A model generated the notes under the pieces. The model had not been told where the DNA came from, ran no database searches, and was given only the letters and a program-made list of their open reading frames with translations. A program made the position numbers and the translations under genes. 64,000 nt of DNA from Vannielia sp. (GTDB lineage: Bacteria; Pseudomonadota; Alphaproteobacteria; Rhodobacterales; Rhodobacteraceae). The stretch covers positions 30,954-94,953 of the forward strand of contig NZ_JARGND010000006.1 in the NCBI RefSeq assembly GCF_029212645.1, written 5' to 3'. This document shows, one piece after another, positions 14,893-24,372 of the stretch (within the stretch, counting starts at the first letter, position 1; each line of letters begins with the position of its first letter).

Positions 14893-17810
14893 GACTTGTC
14901 CTTGAGCCCCATCAACGCCTGAGCAAACGGGTTATCGGGGTCGATCTGCTTTTCCTTGCGCGGCGGGCGGGCCTGAAAGCTTTTGGCCTTGTTGTCATCG
15001 CGGCGCGGGCCGCCCTTGCCCTTGGGGCCACCCTTGCCGCCCTTGTTGGCGCGGGGTTTGCCCTGCCCTTGCGGACGGCCACCGCCGCCCTGGCGGCGCT
15101 GCCGGTTGCCGGCCCATGTGAAGGTGTAAAAAACCTCCATCTCGGGGCCTGCGATCTCGGCGTCGGGCGCGGTGCCGGGGGCCAGCTCTTCTGCCGGGGT
15201 CTCGGCGATGGGCTCTTCGGGGGCCGGATCGGCAGGCGTTTCGGCAATGGGGGCAAGGCCTTCGTCAGGCAGCGCCTCGGCGGCGGGCAGGGTATCATCC
15301 GCCGGGGTTTCGGGGGTGGGCTGCTCGATAATGCCGCCTTCAGGCGCGGCCTGGGCCGCATCCATCACCGGGGTATCCTCGGGCACCGCCTCGGCCTTAT
15401 CGGCCTCTGGCACCACCGCATCAACGGCCTTCACCTTGGCGCGCTCGCCCTTTTCGGCGGCATATCCAAGGCCCTGCATCAGATCGGCGAATTGCTCCAG
15501 CGTCATCCCGGTGATCGAGAGCATATCGGCGTTGGCCTCAAAACCACCACGGGTATTCTGGCTGCGAAGCTGGTCGGCCAAGCGCTCAAGCATGTCGATC
15601 CGGATGGCGCGCGCCCCTGCGGGGCGATAGCCTGACAGGGTGGCATAGCCCTCGGGCTGGCCCTGCGGCGTGGGGATGGTGACAAGGCCAGGCGGCGGGC
15701 TTTCGGGGAACTCCTGCAAGCCCTTGTCGAGCGACCAGAGCACAAGGCGCAGGCGCGTGGGCGCGGGTTTCAGCAGCAGCGGCATGAAAATGGTGAACTG
15801 GCCAAAACGCACACCATGTTTGCGCAAAGCGCCACGGGCGTCCTGATCCAGCTCCTTGACCTCATTGGCAACCTGATCGCGCGGAATCACGCCCAGAGCC
15901 TCGATCATCTGGAAGCCAAAGCCACGGGCCAGCCCGGTGAGCGCTTCGTCATTCTTGATCGTCATCAGCGGCTCGAACAGCGTAGCGATCTTGCGATCAA
16001 TGAAGTGCTGCAAGCGGCGTGTGACCTTCTCGGCAACATCGGCGCCAGCCTCGTCATCCACAAAGGCATGAACCTGCGGCTTGAGCGCCTCGGACCCTTT
16101 GACCAGCTTGCCAACAGCCTGATCGCCCCACATCAACCCACCCTGCTCGGTGTAGTCAAACTCGGTATCGGGCGCGTTATAAAAGCGATCCGCCCGCAGG
16201 TGGAATTGCGGCCCAAGAGCGGCGGTGGCGGCGGCGCGTAGGGTTTTCGCCTCGCCCGCATCCGAGGTTTCTTCCTGCCGGAACCGGAAGCCCTCGATCC
16301 GGCCCACAACGTGACCTTCGATTACCACTTCGCCCTTGTCGTTCACATCAGCCACGAGGCTCTCCTTCTGTTTCAACCGGCGCAGCAACACAGAGGTGCG
16401 CCGGTCGACAAATCTTTGGGTCAGCGCACCGTGCAGCGCATCTGACAGGCGGTCTTCTACAGCGCGGGTGGCCCCGCGCCAATGGGATTCGTCGTCAAGC
16501 CAGCCCTTGCGCTGCGCAACGTAAGTCCAGGTGCGAATATAGGCGAGGCGCTTGGACAGGGTATCAATATCACCATCGGTACGATCTATGCGTTTAACCT
16601 GCCGCGCAAACCAATCCTCCGGCACCCGGCCAAACTCATGCAGATCGGCGAAAATCCGCGTGAGCAGGCTGGCGTGCTCGCCGTGGGAGATGCTGCGAAA
16701 GTCCGGGATGCGGCAGACATCCCACAAAAGCTGCACATCAGCGCGGGCAGTAAGGCGCGCGGCCAGCTCCGGCTGGGCCGAAAGCACCTTGAGCGAGGTC
16801 AGATCATCAGCCGGGCGGGCGCGCAGCAACAGGTCATTCTCAGGGCGCGCTTCAAGCGAAGCGATAAGGGCGGGCGCGGACGCAAAGTTAAGCTGCGAGG
16901 AGCGCCATTGCAGCTTTTGCACCGGGGCAAAACGGTGCTCGGTCACCGCCTCGACCATCTCTTCATGCAGCGGCGGGGCCTCGCCCGTGACGCCAAAGGA
17001 GCCGTCTTGCTGGTAGCGCCCGGCCCGCCCCGCGATCTGGCCAATCTCGGACGGGGTGAGCGGGCGCATCCGGCGGCCATCAAACTTGGAGAGCGCCGAA
17101 AAGGCGACATGGCGCAGATCAAGGTTGAGCCCCATCCCAATGGCATCGGTCGCCACGAGGTAATCAACATCGCCGTTTTGATAGAGCGCCACCTGCGCGT
17201 TGCGAGTGCGCGGGGAAAGCGCCCCCATCACCACCGCACAGCCGCCCTTCTGGCGGCGGATCAGCTCGGCGATGGCATAGACGTTCTCAACCGAGAAGCC
17301 GACGATGGCCGAACGGGCGGGCATCCGGCTGATCTTCTTGGAGCCTGCATAAACCAAGTGCGAAAACCGCTCGCGCCGCATGAACTGGGCGCGGGGCACC
17401 AGCTTGGCGATGGTGGGGCGCATGGTATCGGCGCCAAGGAACAGGGTTTCATGCAACCCCCGCGCATTGAGCAGACGGTCGGTAAAGACATGGCCGCGCT
17501 CGGGGTCATCACAAAGCTGGATCTCGTCAATCGCCAAAAAATCATGGCCGCCGCCGGTAGGCATCGCCTCCACCGTGCACACCCAGAAGCGCGCACGCTC
17601 CGGCACGATCCGCTCTTCGCCGGTGAGCAGCGCCACCGCGTTGGGGCCGCGCAGGCTGACGATCCGGTCATAAACCTCGCGCGCCAGAAGCCGCAGCGGC
17701 AGGCCGATGATCCCGGTGCGATGGGCCAGCATCCGCTCGATCGCGTAATGCGTTTTGCCCGTGTTGGTGGGGCCAAGGATGGCCGTGATGGTGCTTTGCT
17801 CGCCGCCCAT
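14889..17810 (-). CDS. Suv3-like (mitochondrial-type) RNA helicase
   Basis: A 973-aa superfamily 2 helicase. Walker A is GPTNTGKT at 13-20, Walker B/DEIQ lies at 95-98, and the second RecA-like domain carries YLVATDAIGMGLNLDLRHV and the arginine-finger motif GQIAGRAGR. This DEIQ plus GPTNTGKT combination marks the Suv3 branch, known from mitochondrial RNA degradation and common in alphaproteobacteria. Residues about 780-880 are acidic and Pro/Ala/Glu-rich. The last ~80 are Gly/Arg/Lys-rich (RRQGGGGRPQGQGKPRAN), probably RNA-binding. It overlaps the downstream S4 gene by 4 nt. Bacterial substrate and partners are unknown. Confidence 0.85.
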   Translation of the reverse strand: MGGEQSTITAILGPTNTGKTHYAIERMLAHRTGIIGLPLRLLAREVYDRIVSLRGPNAVALLTGEERIVPERARFWVCTVEAMPTGGGHDFLAIDEIQLCDDPERGHVFTDRLLNARGLHETLFLGADTMRPTIAKLVPRAQFMRRERFSHLVYAGSKKISRMPARSAIVGFSVENVYAIAELIRRQKGGCAVVMGALSPRTRNAQVALYQNGDVDYLVATDAIGMGLNLDLRHVAFSALSKFDGRRMRPLTPSEIGQIAGRAGRYQQDGSFGVTGEAPPLHEEMVEAVTEHRFAPVQKLQWRSSQLNFASAPALIASLEARPENDLLLRARPADDLTSLKVLSAQPELAARLTARADVQLLWDVCRIPDFRSISHGEHASLLTRIFADLHEFGRVPEDWFARQVKRIDRTDGDIDTLSKRLAYIRTWTYVAQRKGWLDDESHWRGATRAVEDRLSDALHGALTQRFVDRRTSVLLRRLKQKESLVADVNDKGEVVIEGHVVGRIEGFRFRQEETSDAGEAKTLRAAATAALGPQFHLRADRFYNAPDTEFDYTEQGGLMWGDQAVGKLVKGSEALKPQVHAFVDDEAGADVAEKVTRRLQHFIDRKIATLFEPLMTIKNDEALTGLARGFGFQMIEALGVIPRDQVANEVKELDQDARGALRKHGVRFGQFTIFMPLLLKPAPTRLRLVLWSLDKGLQEFPESPPPGLVTIPTPQGQPEGYATLSGYRPAGARAIRIDMLERLADQLRSQNTRGGFEANADMLSITGMTLEQFADLMQGLGYAAEKGERAKVKAVDAVVPEADKAEAVPEDTPVMDAAQAAPEGGIIEQPTPETPADDTLPAAEALPDEGLAPIAETPADPAPEEPIAETPAEELAPGTAPDAEIAGPEMEVFYTFTWAGNRQRRQGGGGRPQGQGKPRANKGGKGGPKGKGGPRRDDNKAKSFQARPPRKEKQIDPDNPFAQALMGLKDKS

Positions 17811-17846
17811 GGTTCGCTGCCCTTTCGGCCTGCCGCAGGGCGGCGA

Positions 17847-18407
17847 TCAGATACGCTTGCCCAGAACGGCAAGCTCAAGCCGCTCCACGGCCTCGGCCAC
17901 ATTGGGCCGGTGCGGATGCAGGCGCATGACTTCGCGGTAAGCATCCAGCGCCTCGTCCTCGCGGCCCATCTGCTCAAGAATCACGGCCAGACCGGTGAGG
18001 GCGGCAAAGTGGCGCGGGTTCAGCTCCAGCGTGCGGCGAATATCCATCATCGCCGGGCCATATTGATCCATCTGGAAGTAGGTCGTGGCGCGGGCATTAT
18101 AGCCCTCGGCAAAGTCTGGCGCGTGGTCAATGAGGGCTGTCAGGTGGCCAAGGGCTAGATCGTAATCCTCACGCTCCAGCGCGTCACGCCCTTGTTTCAA
18201 CAGTAAATCCATCGAAGGCGAGCCGGATTTGGACCACTCCAGCCAAATCGCATCTTCGATCCGTTGCCAGCCCTCTTGCTCCGGCTCGGCCAGTTCATCA
18301 AACAGCTGATCAAGCGTTGGCCCCGCGGCATAGGCCGGAGAGACAAGCGCCATCGCGACAATAAATGCCGTGACGTGAAAGTTGAGGTATCGCAACGTGT
18401 CCTTCAT
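17847..18407 (-). CDS. exported TPR-repeat protein
   Basis: A 186-aa protein with an N-terminal signal peptide (MKDTLRYLNFHVTAFIVAMA, ending near SPAYAAG). At least three tetratricopeptide-like repeats lie between residues 75 and 180 (EREDYDLALGHLTALIDHAP; YFQMDQYGPAMMDIRRTLEL; REDEALDAYREVMRLHPHRP). Such proteins are periplasmic scaffolds. The start is set at ATG 18407 because the longer frame uses TTG and lacks signal features. It lies about 36 bp upstream of the helicase gene and may be cotranscribed. Confidence 0.8.
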   Translation of the reverse strand: MKDTLRYLNFHVTAFIVAMALVSPAYAAGPTLDQLFDELAEPEQEGWQRIEDAIWLEWSKSGSPSMDLLLKQGRDALEREDYDLALGHLTALIDHAPDFAEGYNARATTYFQMDQYGPAMMDIRRTLELNPRHFAALTGLAVILEQMGREDEALDAYREVMRLHPHRPNVAEAVERLELAVLGKRI

Positions 18408-18479
18408 ATCTAAGCATGAGTTTAGCGCATGAGACGGGCGCGCCAAGCCCCCGGATCGTCACATTAGAAGGAGAAGCGC

Positions 18480-18770
18480 ATGAGTTCGGTGATCGAGGGG
18501 GCAGTTGCGGCCCTCAATGAGAAGATCGAAGGGGGTTTTGATGGCGGCACCGCGAAGTTCGACATCGAAGACGAAGGCTGCATCATGCTGGATGGCGATG
18601 GCGCCCGCGCTGGCGATGAAGAGGCCGATGTGACGCTTTCTGCCAGTGCCGATACCTTTCAGGAAATGCTGTCGGGCGAGTTGAACCCAACCGCCGCCTT
18701 CATGACCGGCAAGCTCAAGGTTGATGGCGACATGGGCCTTGCGATGAAGCTCGGCGGCGCATTGGGCTAA
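18480..18770 (+). CDS. SCP2 sterol-carrier-like lipid-binding protein
   Basis: A 96-aa single-domain protein of the SCP2 family, with the typical end pattern GELNPTAAFMTGKLKVDGDM followed by GLAMKLGG. SCP2 domains bind hydrophobic ligands such as acyl-CoA in the cytosol. AGAAGGAGA precedes the ATG. It is separated by only 3 bp from the downstream hydrolase gene, so the two are very likely one transcript and may act together in lipid turnover. Confidence 0.88.
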   Translation: MSSVIEGAVAALNEKIEGGFDGGTAKFDIEDEGCIMLDGDGARAGDEEADVTLSASADTFQEMLSGELNPTAAFMTGKLKVDGDMGLAMKLGGALG

Positions 18771-18773
18771 CCC

Positions 18774-19736
18774 ATGCAAGAGGCACCGCTCTATGAAGAG
18801 GCCGAGGGGCCGGCCGGTGGCCGGGCCTTCTGGCTGACCACCTCTGATGGGGTGCGCATCCGCATGGGCTGGTGGCCTGCGCAGGGTGAGGCAAAGGGCA
18901 CGGTGCTGCTCTTCCCCGGACGTACCGAATACGTCGAAAAATATGGCCACGCGGCCTGCGCCTATACCAAGGCCGGGTTCAACATGATCTCGGTAGACTG
19001 GCGCGGCCAGGGCCTGGCCGACCGGGCGCTGCCCGAGCGCGCCACCGGCCACATCGACGAGTTTGATGAGTATCAGCGCGACGTTGCCGCCGTTACCGCC
19101 GCCGTGCGCGAGCTTGAGGGCGAGCGCCCGCTGCCCTGGTCGGTGATCGGCCACTCAATGGGCGGGGCGATTGGGCTGCGGGCGATCTACGAAGGGTTGC
19201 CGGTTGCCGCCAGCGTCTTTTCGGCACCGATGTGGGGCATCCGCTTTCATCCCATTGTACGGCCTGCGGCCTGGGTGCTGAGCACCCTGTCACGCCCCCT
19301 GCGGATGAGTGATCGGTTTGCGCCGGGCACCGTGCCCGAGGCTTACACCCAAGCCAATCCCTTTGCCGACAACATGCTCACCCGAGATCCTGAAATGTGG
19401 GAGTACATGCGCCGCCAGATCGCCGCGCACCCCGACCTGTCACTTGGTGGCCCCAGCCTCAACTGGCTCAACCGCGCCCTGCTCGATGTGCGTGACCTGA
19501 TGCGCCGCCCCGCCCCTGCCCTGCCCTGCATGACATGGCTGGGCGAAGGCGAACGCATCGTTGACAAAAGCGCGGTGCAAAAGCGCATGGCAAGCTGGCC
19601 CGATGGGGATCTGGTGATGCCCGAAGGGGCCGAACATGAGATCATGATGGAGCTGCCCGAAGTGCGTGAGGCGTTCTATGCCCGCACCACAGCATTTTTT
19701 GCCGAGCACTTCGCCAAGGCCAAGCCCTCGGCCTGA
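18774..19736 (+). CDS. alpha/beta hydrolase, lysophospholipase/monoglyceride-lipase-like
   Basis: A 320-aa serine hydrolase without a signal peptide. The N-terminal VLLFPGRTEYVEKYG and GFNMISVDWRGQGLADR are characteristic of the lysophospholipase L2 / monoacylglycerol lipase group. The nucleophile elbow GHSMGG puts S128 in place. A C-terminal GAEHEIMMELPEVRE carries the likely catalytic histidine. It is cotranscribed with the SCP2 gene. The exact lipid substrate is not readable. A bidirectional terminator follows at 19843. Confidence 0.85.
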   Translation: MQEAPLYEEAEGPAGGRAFWLTTSDGVRIRMGWWPAQGEAKGTVLLFPGRTEYVEKYGHAACAYTKAGFNMISVDWRGQGLADRALPERATGHIDEFDEYQRDVAAVTAAVRELEGERPLPWSVIGHSMGGAIGLRAIYEGLPVAASVFSAPMWGIRFHPIVRPAAWVLSTLSRPLRMSDRFAPGTVPEAYTQANPFADNMLTRDPEMWEYMRRQIAAHPDLSLGGPSLNWLNRALLDVRDLMRRPAPALPCMTWLGEGERIVDKSAVQKRMASWPDGDLVMPEGAEHEIMMELPEVREAFYARTTAFFAEHFAKAKPSA

Positions 19737-19796
19737 TTGCTGTTGCGGGCTGGCCTTTGGCGTGGGCCCCACCAGTCGCTACCTGACCCAATAAAT

Positions 19797-19829
19797 AATG
19801 TAATGCGCCGCAAGGCGCGCAATGTAACA
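19797..19829. repeat. intergenic palindromic repeat, family A copy 2
   Basis: The core TAATGCGCCGCAAGGCGCGC folds as GCGCC-GCAA-GGCGC and is followed by AATGTAACA. It is related to the copies at 2097 and 40868, and again sits between convergent genes. Confidence 0.55.
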
Positions 19830-19842
19830 GCAGCACCCATGA

Positions 19843-19872
19843 AAAAGGCCCGCCGGTCAGGGCGGGCCTTTT
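19843..19872. terminator. bidirectional terminator between hydrolase gene and degP
   Basis: AAAAGGCCCGCC and GGCGGGCCTTTT form a 12-bp stem with a 6-nt loop. A and T runs on both sides allow use from either strand. Confidence 0.85.
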
Positions 19873-19892
19873 CAAGTTGATGGGTTGAAGCC

Positions 19893-21446
19893 TTAGTCGA
19901 GCGAAAGCGCCACGAAGCGCGGCTCACCCGAGCGACGGATCAGCAACAGCAGAGATTTGCGCCCGGCCTCGCGGGCCTCTTCCACGCGGTCTTCCAGATC
20001 GCTCACGTCACGCACCTTTTGCTGGCCGGCTTCGGTGATTACGTCCCCTGCCCGCAAGCCCTTTTCGTAAGCTTCGGCAGCTTCGTCGACCTGCTTGATC
20101 AGCAGCCCCTCCTCAGCCTCGTCCAGCCCCATCTGCTCACGGGTCGCGGCATCAAGCTGCGCTACCGTGAGGCCCAAAAGCTCGGCCTCGGCGGGGGCTC
20201 CGGGCTCACCGCCCTGCTCGGCAGAGGCAGGCACAGCGGCTTCAGCCTCTTCACGGCGACCAAGGGTGACCTTCAGCGTTTCGGTCTTGCCGTCGCGGAA
20301 CACCAGCACACGCACGGTTTTTCCAACTTCGGTATTGCCGACCTGCTTCACGAGGCCGCGCACATCGTCCACGTCAACGCCGTCAAACGACAGGATCACA
20401 TCGCCCGCTTCCATGCCGGATTCCATCGCCGGACCTTCGGGCACATCCGTTACCAAAGCGCCTTTGGCGGGGGTCAGCCCCATCGCTTCGGCCACGTCAG
20501 GGGTGACATCCTGAATGCGCACGCCAAGCCAGCCGCGCCGGGTTTCCCCAAACTCCTTCAGTTGGTCCACGACCCTGGTAACAACGTTGGACGCCATCGA
20601 AAACCCAATGCCAATAGAGCCGCCGTTGGGCGAAAGGATCGCCGTGTTCACCCCGATAACCTCACCGTCCATGTTGAACAGCGGGCCACCCGAGTTGCCC
20701 CGGTTGATGGCTGCGTCGGTCTGGATATAGTCGTCATAGGTGCCCGAAAGGGCACGGTTGCGGGCCGAAACGATCCCGGCGGAAACAGAAAATCCCTGCC
20801 CCAGCGGGTTGCCCATCGCCATGACCCAATCGCCGACGCGCGCGATGTCGCTGTCACCAAAGGGCACAAACGTCAGCGCCTCTTCCGGCTCTACCTTCAA
20901 AAGGGCGATATCGGTATTGGCATCCGTGCCAACCACCACGGCATCAAGCTCTTCGCCGGAGAAGAATTCGATGGTGATCTCATCCGCGCCTTCGATAACG
21001 TGGTTGTTCGTCACGATGTAGCCATCCTCGGAAATCACGAAGCCCGAACCAAGTGCCGAGCTGCGGCGCGGCCGATTGGGTTGATCCTGACGATCAAAGA
21101 AATCTTCGAAGAAGTCCTCAAAAGGTGAGCCTTCGGGCACCTGTGGCCGCGCTTGGGTGTTGCGCGAGATGGTGGTTGAGGTGGTGATGTTCACCACCGC
21201 CGGGCTGACCTGATCAGCCAGATCGGCAAAGCTGCCGGGAATGGTGCGGGCCTGCGCCGAGAGGCTCTGCGCTGCGAACAGCGCCAGAACCAGCAGCATG
21301 GCGAGGCCAGCCTTGAAGGCCAGTCCGGCCTGCGTGGCGCGGCGGGGAATTGCGGTTGCCTGTGATATCACTTTCGGGGTCTCCCTGATCTTGCGGGCGC
21401 GAGGCCGGGCCGCAATGGACGGGGCCTCATCAACTGGGTCTGTCAT
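19893..21446 (-). CDS. degP: periplasmic Do/DegP-type serine protease
   Basis: A 517-aa envelope protease/chaperone. An unusually long basic N-terminus (residues 1-45) precedes the hydrophobic signal/anchor GLAMLLVLALFAAQSLSAQA. The trypsin-like domain has H149 (TNNHV), D179 (NTDIALL) and S252 (GNSGGPL). Two PDZ domains follow: GWLGVRIQDVTPDVAEAMGL near 300 and a second near 430-515. The start is uncertain: ATG 21446 is used, and the first frame codon upstream is weaker. It is the last gene after gor, hflK, hflC and DUF2065 on the same strand. DegP/Mucin-type proteases next to HflKC are common in this group. Confidence 0.9.
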   Translation of the reverse strand: MTDPVDEAPSIAARPRARKIRETPKVISQATAIPRRATQAGLAFKAGLAMLLVLALFAAQSLSAQARTIPGSFADLADQVSPAVVNITTSTTISRNTQARPQVPEGSPFEDFFEDFFDRQDQPNRPRRSSALGSGFVISEDGYIVTNNHVIEGADEITIEFFSGEELDAVVVGTDANTDIALLKVEPEEALTFVPFGDSDIARVGDWVMAMGNPLGQGFSVSAGIVSARNRALSGTYDDYIQTDAAINRGNSGGPLFNMDGEVIGVNTAILSPNGGSIGIGFSMASNVVTRVVDQLKEFGETRRGWLGVRIQDVTPDVAEAMGLTPAKGALVTDVPEGPAMESGMEAGDVILSFDGVDVDDVRGLVKQVGNTEVGKTVRVLVFRDGKTETLKVTLGRREEAEAAVPASAEQGGEPGAPAEAELLGLTVAQLDAATREQMGLDEAEEGLLIKQVDEAAEAYEKGLRAGDVITEAGQQKVRDVSDLEDRVEEAREAGRKSLLLLIRRSGEPRFVALSLD

Positions 21447-21690
21447 TCCAGATAGTGGCACGGGTGTGCAACTCAAGGCCTATCGCGGCGCGTCAACTGC
21501 CCGTGAGGATGTTGTCAGCGCGACGTGAGTGTCTCAGGCCGCGCGATGCTGTGCAAGGAAAACACACGCAGGAGCCCAGAAAACGGTTTTTCGCAGAAAA
21601 ATCGCCCGCAGGGGGCCTGCCGAGCGAAGCGAGGCTACGAGGCACTATCTGAGCGTAGCGAAGCCACCGAAAGCCCGCCGCGCAGCGGCG

Positions 21691-21885
21691 TCAGCCAGTG
21701 AGCCAGGCTGCGGCCCAAAGGCAAAAGCCGCCTGCGGTGAGGGCGAGAAAGCCGATCAGGCGGCGGGTTTCCAGCGGCTGCGTGATGAGCCAGCGCAGGA
21801 TGTCTTCATAAAGCGAAGGGGCCAGTGCAAGCACCAGCCCCTCCACGACACATACAAAGCCCAGCGCGGCCAGCGCGAGGGCCAT
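21691..21885 (-). CDS. DUF2065 small membrane protein
   Basis: A 64-aa protein with two hydrophobic helices (LALAALGFVCVVEGLVLALA and RLIGFLALTAGGFCLWAAAW) joined by a short hydrophilic loop. This is the pattern of the DUF2065/YjeT family. It starts 2 bp after the hflC stop. The same gene order, hflC - DUF2065 - degP, recurs in relatives. Function is unknown; position suggests a link with the HflKC complex. Confidence 0.85.
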   Translation of the reverse strand: MALALAALGFVCVVEGLVLALAPSLYEDILRWLITQPLETRRLIGFLALTAGGFCLWAAAWLTG

Positions 21886-21887
21886 GG

Positions 21888-23006
21888 CTAGTTGCCCGAC
21901 CCGGTGGTTTCACCCATGTCAGAAGCCTCCGGCGCGGGGGCCTCCTCGGCAGGAGCCTCCTCGGCGGGAGAGGCGTCTTCCACCGGGGTTTCGCCGGTCG
22001 CCTTTTCGCTGGCTTTCAGTGCCTCGCTGGCCTGTTGCGCCTCTTCGGTTGTCTTCTTGGCGGCTTCCTCAGCGGCCCTGATCGCGGCGCTGTTGTCTGC
22101 CGCCGAAGCGATTGGCGCAACATCCGCCAAGGCACCCACACCATCGTTGATCATATAGTTGAAGAACTCCGAATTGGGCGAGAGCACCATGGTTGAGTTT
22201 TTCCCTTGCAGGGCCTGCTCATAGGCTGTGAGAGAGCGATAGAAGTCAAAGAACTCAGGGTCTTGGCCATAGGCTTCGGCAAAGATCCGGTTCCGTTGCG
22301 CATCGGCCTGACCTTCAATGATCCGCGAGTCACGATTGGCTTCCGAGAGCAGCTCGGTATAGGTCCGGTCGGCGGCGGCGCGGACGCGCTTGGCGGCCTC
22401 CTGACCACGGGCGCGCTCGTCAATCGCTTCCCGCTCACGCTCGGCGATCATCCGCTGGAGCGTCGCATCAAAGTTCTGCTCCGGCAGGTTGGTCTGGCGC
22501 AAACGCACGTCCACCACGTCGATCCCCAGCGCCGAGGCCCGTGCGTTCACGCGCTCCTCGATCTGCTCCATCAGCTGGGTCCGCTCGGGCGACAGGATGG
22601 TGTTGGAGGTCACACCGTCCGAGCCAAGCACCGCGCGGATCTGACCGTCGAGGATATCGCCAAGGTCAATCTCGGCCTTGCGCTGGCCACCACGGGCCAC
22701 AGCTTGGCGAAACTGCACCATGTCTTCGATCCGCCACAGCACGAAAGCATCCACCACAAGGCGGCGATCATCGGCCGGGGTCACTTCGATCAGCGGAGTT
22801 TCGAGCGACAGGATACGATCCTCGTAGCGCACAACCTCATCAAACAGCGGCAGCTTGAAGTACCAGCCCGCCTCGTCGCGGGTTTGCTCAATCTGGCCGA
22901 AGCGCAGCACAAGCACCTGTTCGCGCTCATCAACGATATAGATCGACGACAAAAGCCCGGCGATCACCAGCACGAAGACTGGCAGGATATAGGTTAGGCG
23001 GTTCAT
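21888..23006 (-). CDS. hflC: HflC, membrane protease modulator
   Basis: A 372-aa SPFH/band-7 protein. The N-terminal membrane anchor is LTYILPVFVLVIAGLLSSIY, facing the periplasm, followed by the stomatin-like domain (VDEREQVLVLRFGQ, later RVNARASALGIDVVDVRLR). Residues beyond about 290 are an acidic, Ala/Glu-rich tail longer than in E. coli HflC. HflC and HflK form a cage around the FtsH protease and limit its action. The ATG overlaps the stop of hflK by one base (TGATG), so the pair is translationally coupled. Confidence 0.93.
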   Translation of the reverse strand: MNRLTYILPVFVLVIAGLLSSIYIVDEREQVLVLRFGQIEQTRDEAGWYFKLPLFDEVVRYEDRILSLETPLIEVTPADDRRLVVDAFVLWRIEDMVQFRQAVARGGQRKAEIDLGDILDGQIRAVLGSDGVTSNTILSPERTQLMEQIEERVNARASALGIDVVDVRLRQTNLPEQNFDATLQRMIAEREREAIDERARGQEAAKRVRAAADRTYTELLSEANRDSRIIEGQADAQRNRIFAEAYGQDPEFFDFYRSLTAYEQALQGKNSTMVLSPNSEFFNYMINDGVGALADVAPIASAADNSAAIRAAEEAAKKTTEEAQQASEALKASEKATGETPVEDASPAEEAPAEEAPAPEASDMGETTGSGN

Positions 23007-24229
23007 CAGTTGCTCCCCCCTGTGTTGGAACCGCTGCGGCGCAGCTCATTTAGCGGAAGATAAGGAACCACGCCCTGGCCGCCGCCCGGACCGCCTTGAT
23101 TTTCAATGAGAACCTTGTCGACGCCCCCCAGAACCTTCTCCATGGTTTCAATGTAAAGGCGCTTGCGCGTCACCTCGGGAGCGGCTTGGTATTCCTCCAG
23201 CACCGACAGGAAGCGAGAGCTTTCACCGGTGGCGTCATTCACCACGCGGGCGCGGTAGCCTTCGGCGGCTTCGAGCAGGCGGGCACTTTCACCACGGGCT
23301 TCTGCGAGTTTGCCGTTGGCGTAGGCGTCGGCCTGGCGCTCAAGCTGGTCACGCTGCTGTTCGGCGGCCTGCACATCGCGGAAAGCGTCGATCACCGAGG
23401 TGGTCTTGGTCTGACCCTGAATGTCGGTCACCTGCACCTGCTGCGAGGGCGGGTCCACCTTGTTGAAGTTGACGCGGATCACGTTGATGCCCGTCGACTG
23501 CTGGTCAAGCACGCTTTGGATCAACTCGCGCACCGCGGCTTCAATCGAGGCGCGGTCACGGTTGAGGATCGGTGCCAGCTCGGATTGTGCGATCACTTCG
23601 CGCATTGCCGATTCGGCGACAGCCTGCACAGTGGCTTCGGGCTGTTCGAGCGCAAACAGGAACTCCTGCGCGCTTTTCACGTTCCAGACCACCTGAAAAT
23701 CAATATCAACGATGTTCTCGTCGGTCGTCAGCATCAGCCCGTCATTGCCAGAGCCGCCGCGGCGCACGCCAATGTCTTCGGTGCGGTTGGTGGTCACGTC
23801 GATCACCTCGGCGCGGACCAGCGGCCAAGGCGCAAAGTTCAGGCCTTCGGTGCCGATATCGTAGAATTCACCAAGAAACAGCTCTACGGATTCCTGCTCG
23901 GGCTGAACGGTGTAAAAGCTTGAAAACGCCCAAAGAAGTGCCGCAGCACCTACCCCCAGAAGGACCGTGCCGCCGGTGAGCCAGGGGGCACCGCCGCCGG
24001 AGCCGCCGGGCTTGCGCCCACCGCCATTTCCGCCGCGTCCGCCCATGAGCACCTTCAGTTGCTCCTGGCCCTTTTTCATCATCTGTTCAATCTCGGGAAT
24101 GCCCTGCGGGCCGCCCTGATTGTCACCGGGCCTGCGACCGCCGCGATCCCGATCATCCCCGTTTCCGTTATCTCCACCGGAGCCACCGGACGAGCCGCCG
24201 CCCCAGGGGCCGCCATTGTTGCCAGCCAT
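23006..24229 (-). CDS. hflK: HflK, membrane protease modulator
   Basis: A 407-aa partner of HflC. A Gly/Asn/Asp-rich cytoplasmic N-terminus (MAGNNGGPWGGGSSGGSGGD) precedes one transmembrane helix (GGTVLLGVGAAALLWAFSSF near 108-127) and an SPFH domain (YTVQPEQESVELFLGEFYDI onwards). The start ATG at 24229 is chosen over a longer frame that begins with a non-HflK arginine-rich segment. The C-terminus is Gly-rich. Coupled to hflC and downstream of gor. Confidence 0.93.
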   Translation of the reverse strand: MAGNNGGPWGGGSSGGSGGDNGNGDDRDRGGRRPGDNQGGPQGIPEIEQMMKKGQEQLKVLMGGRGGNGGGRKPGGSGGGAPWLTGGTVLLGVGAAALLWAFSSFYTVQPEQESVELFLGEFYDIGTEGLNFAPWPLVRAEVIDVTTNRTEDIGVRRGGSGNDGLMLTTDENIVDIDFQVVWNVKSAQEFLFALEQPEATVQAVAESAMREVIAQSELAPILNRDRASIEAAVRELIQSVLDQQSTGINVIRVNFNKVDPPSQQVQVTDIQGQTKTTSVIDAFRDVQAAEQQRDQLERQADAYANGKLAEARGESARLLEAAEGYRARVVNDATGESSRFLSVLEEYQAAPEVTRKRLYIETMEKVLGGVDKVLIENQGGPGGGQGVVPYLPLNELRRSGSNTGGSN

Positions 24230-24372
24230 AAGTTTTTCTTTTCCTCTCCTAGCGGCCTGCCTCGCACGCAGTGCGAAGGGCCTTTCATCCAAATTCTTGC
24301 GGACTGCTCTATCAGGTGGGGAGCGAAGTGCCAATTTCAACTGGACGACCTGCCGCAGCCCCTTGCCTGCCG

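Noticed and set aside
16482..18158. 558-codon open frame on the plus strand across the helicase and TPR genes
   Set aside because: It spans two well-supported minus-strand genes and has antisense-type composition.
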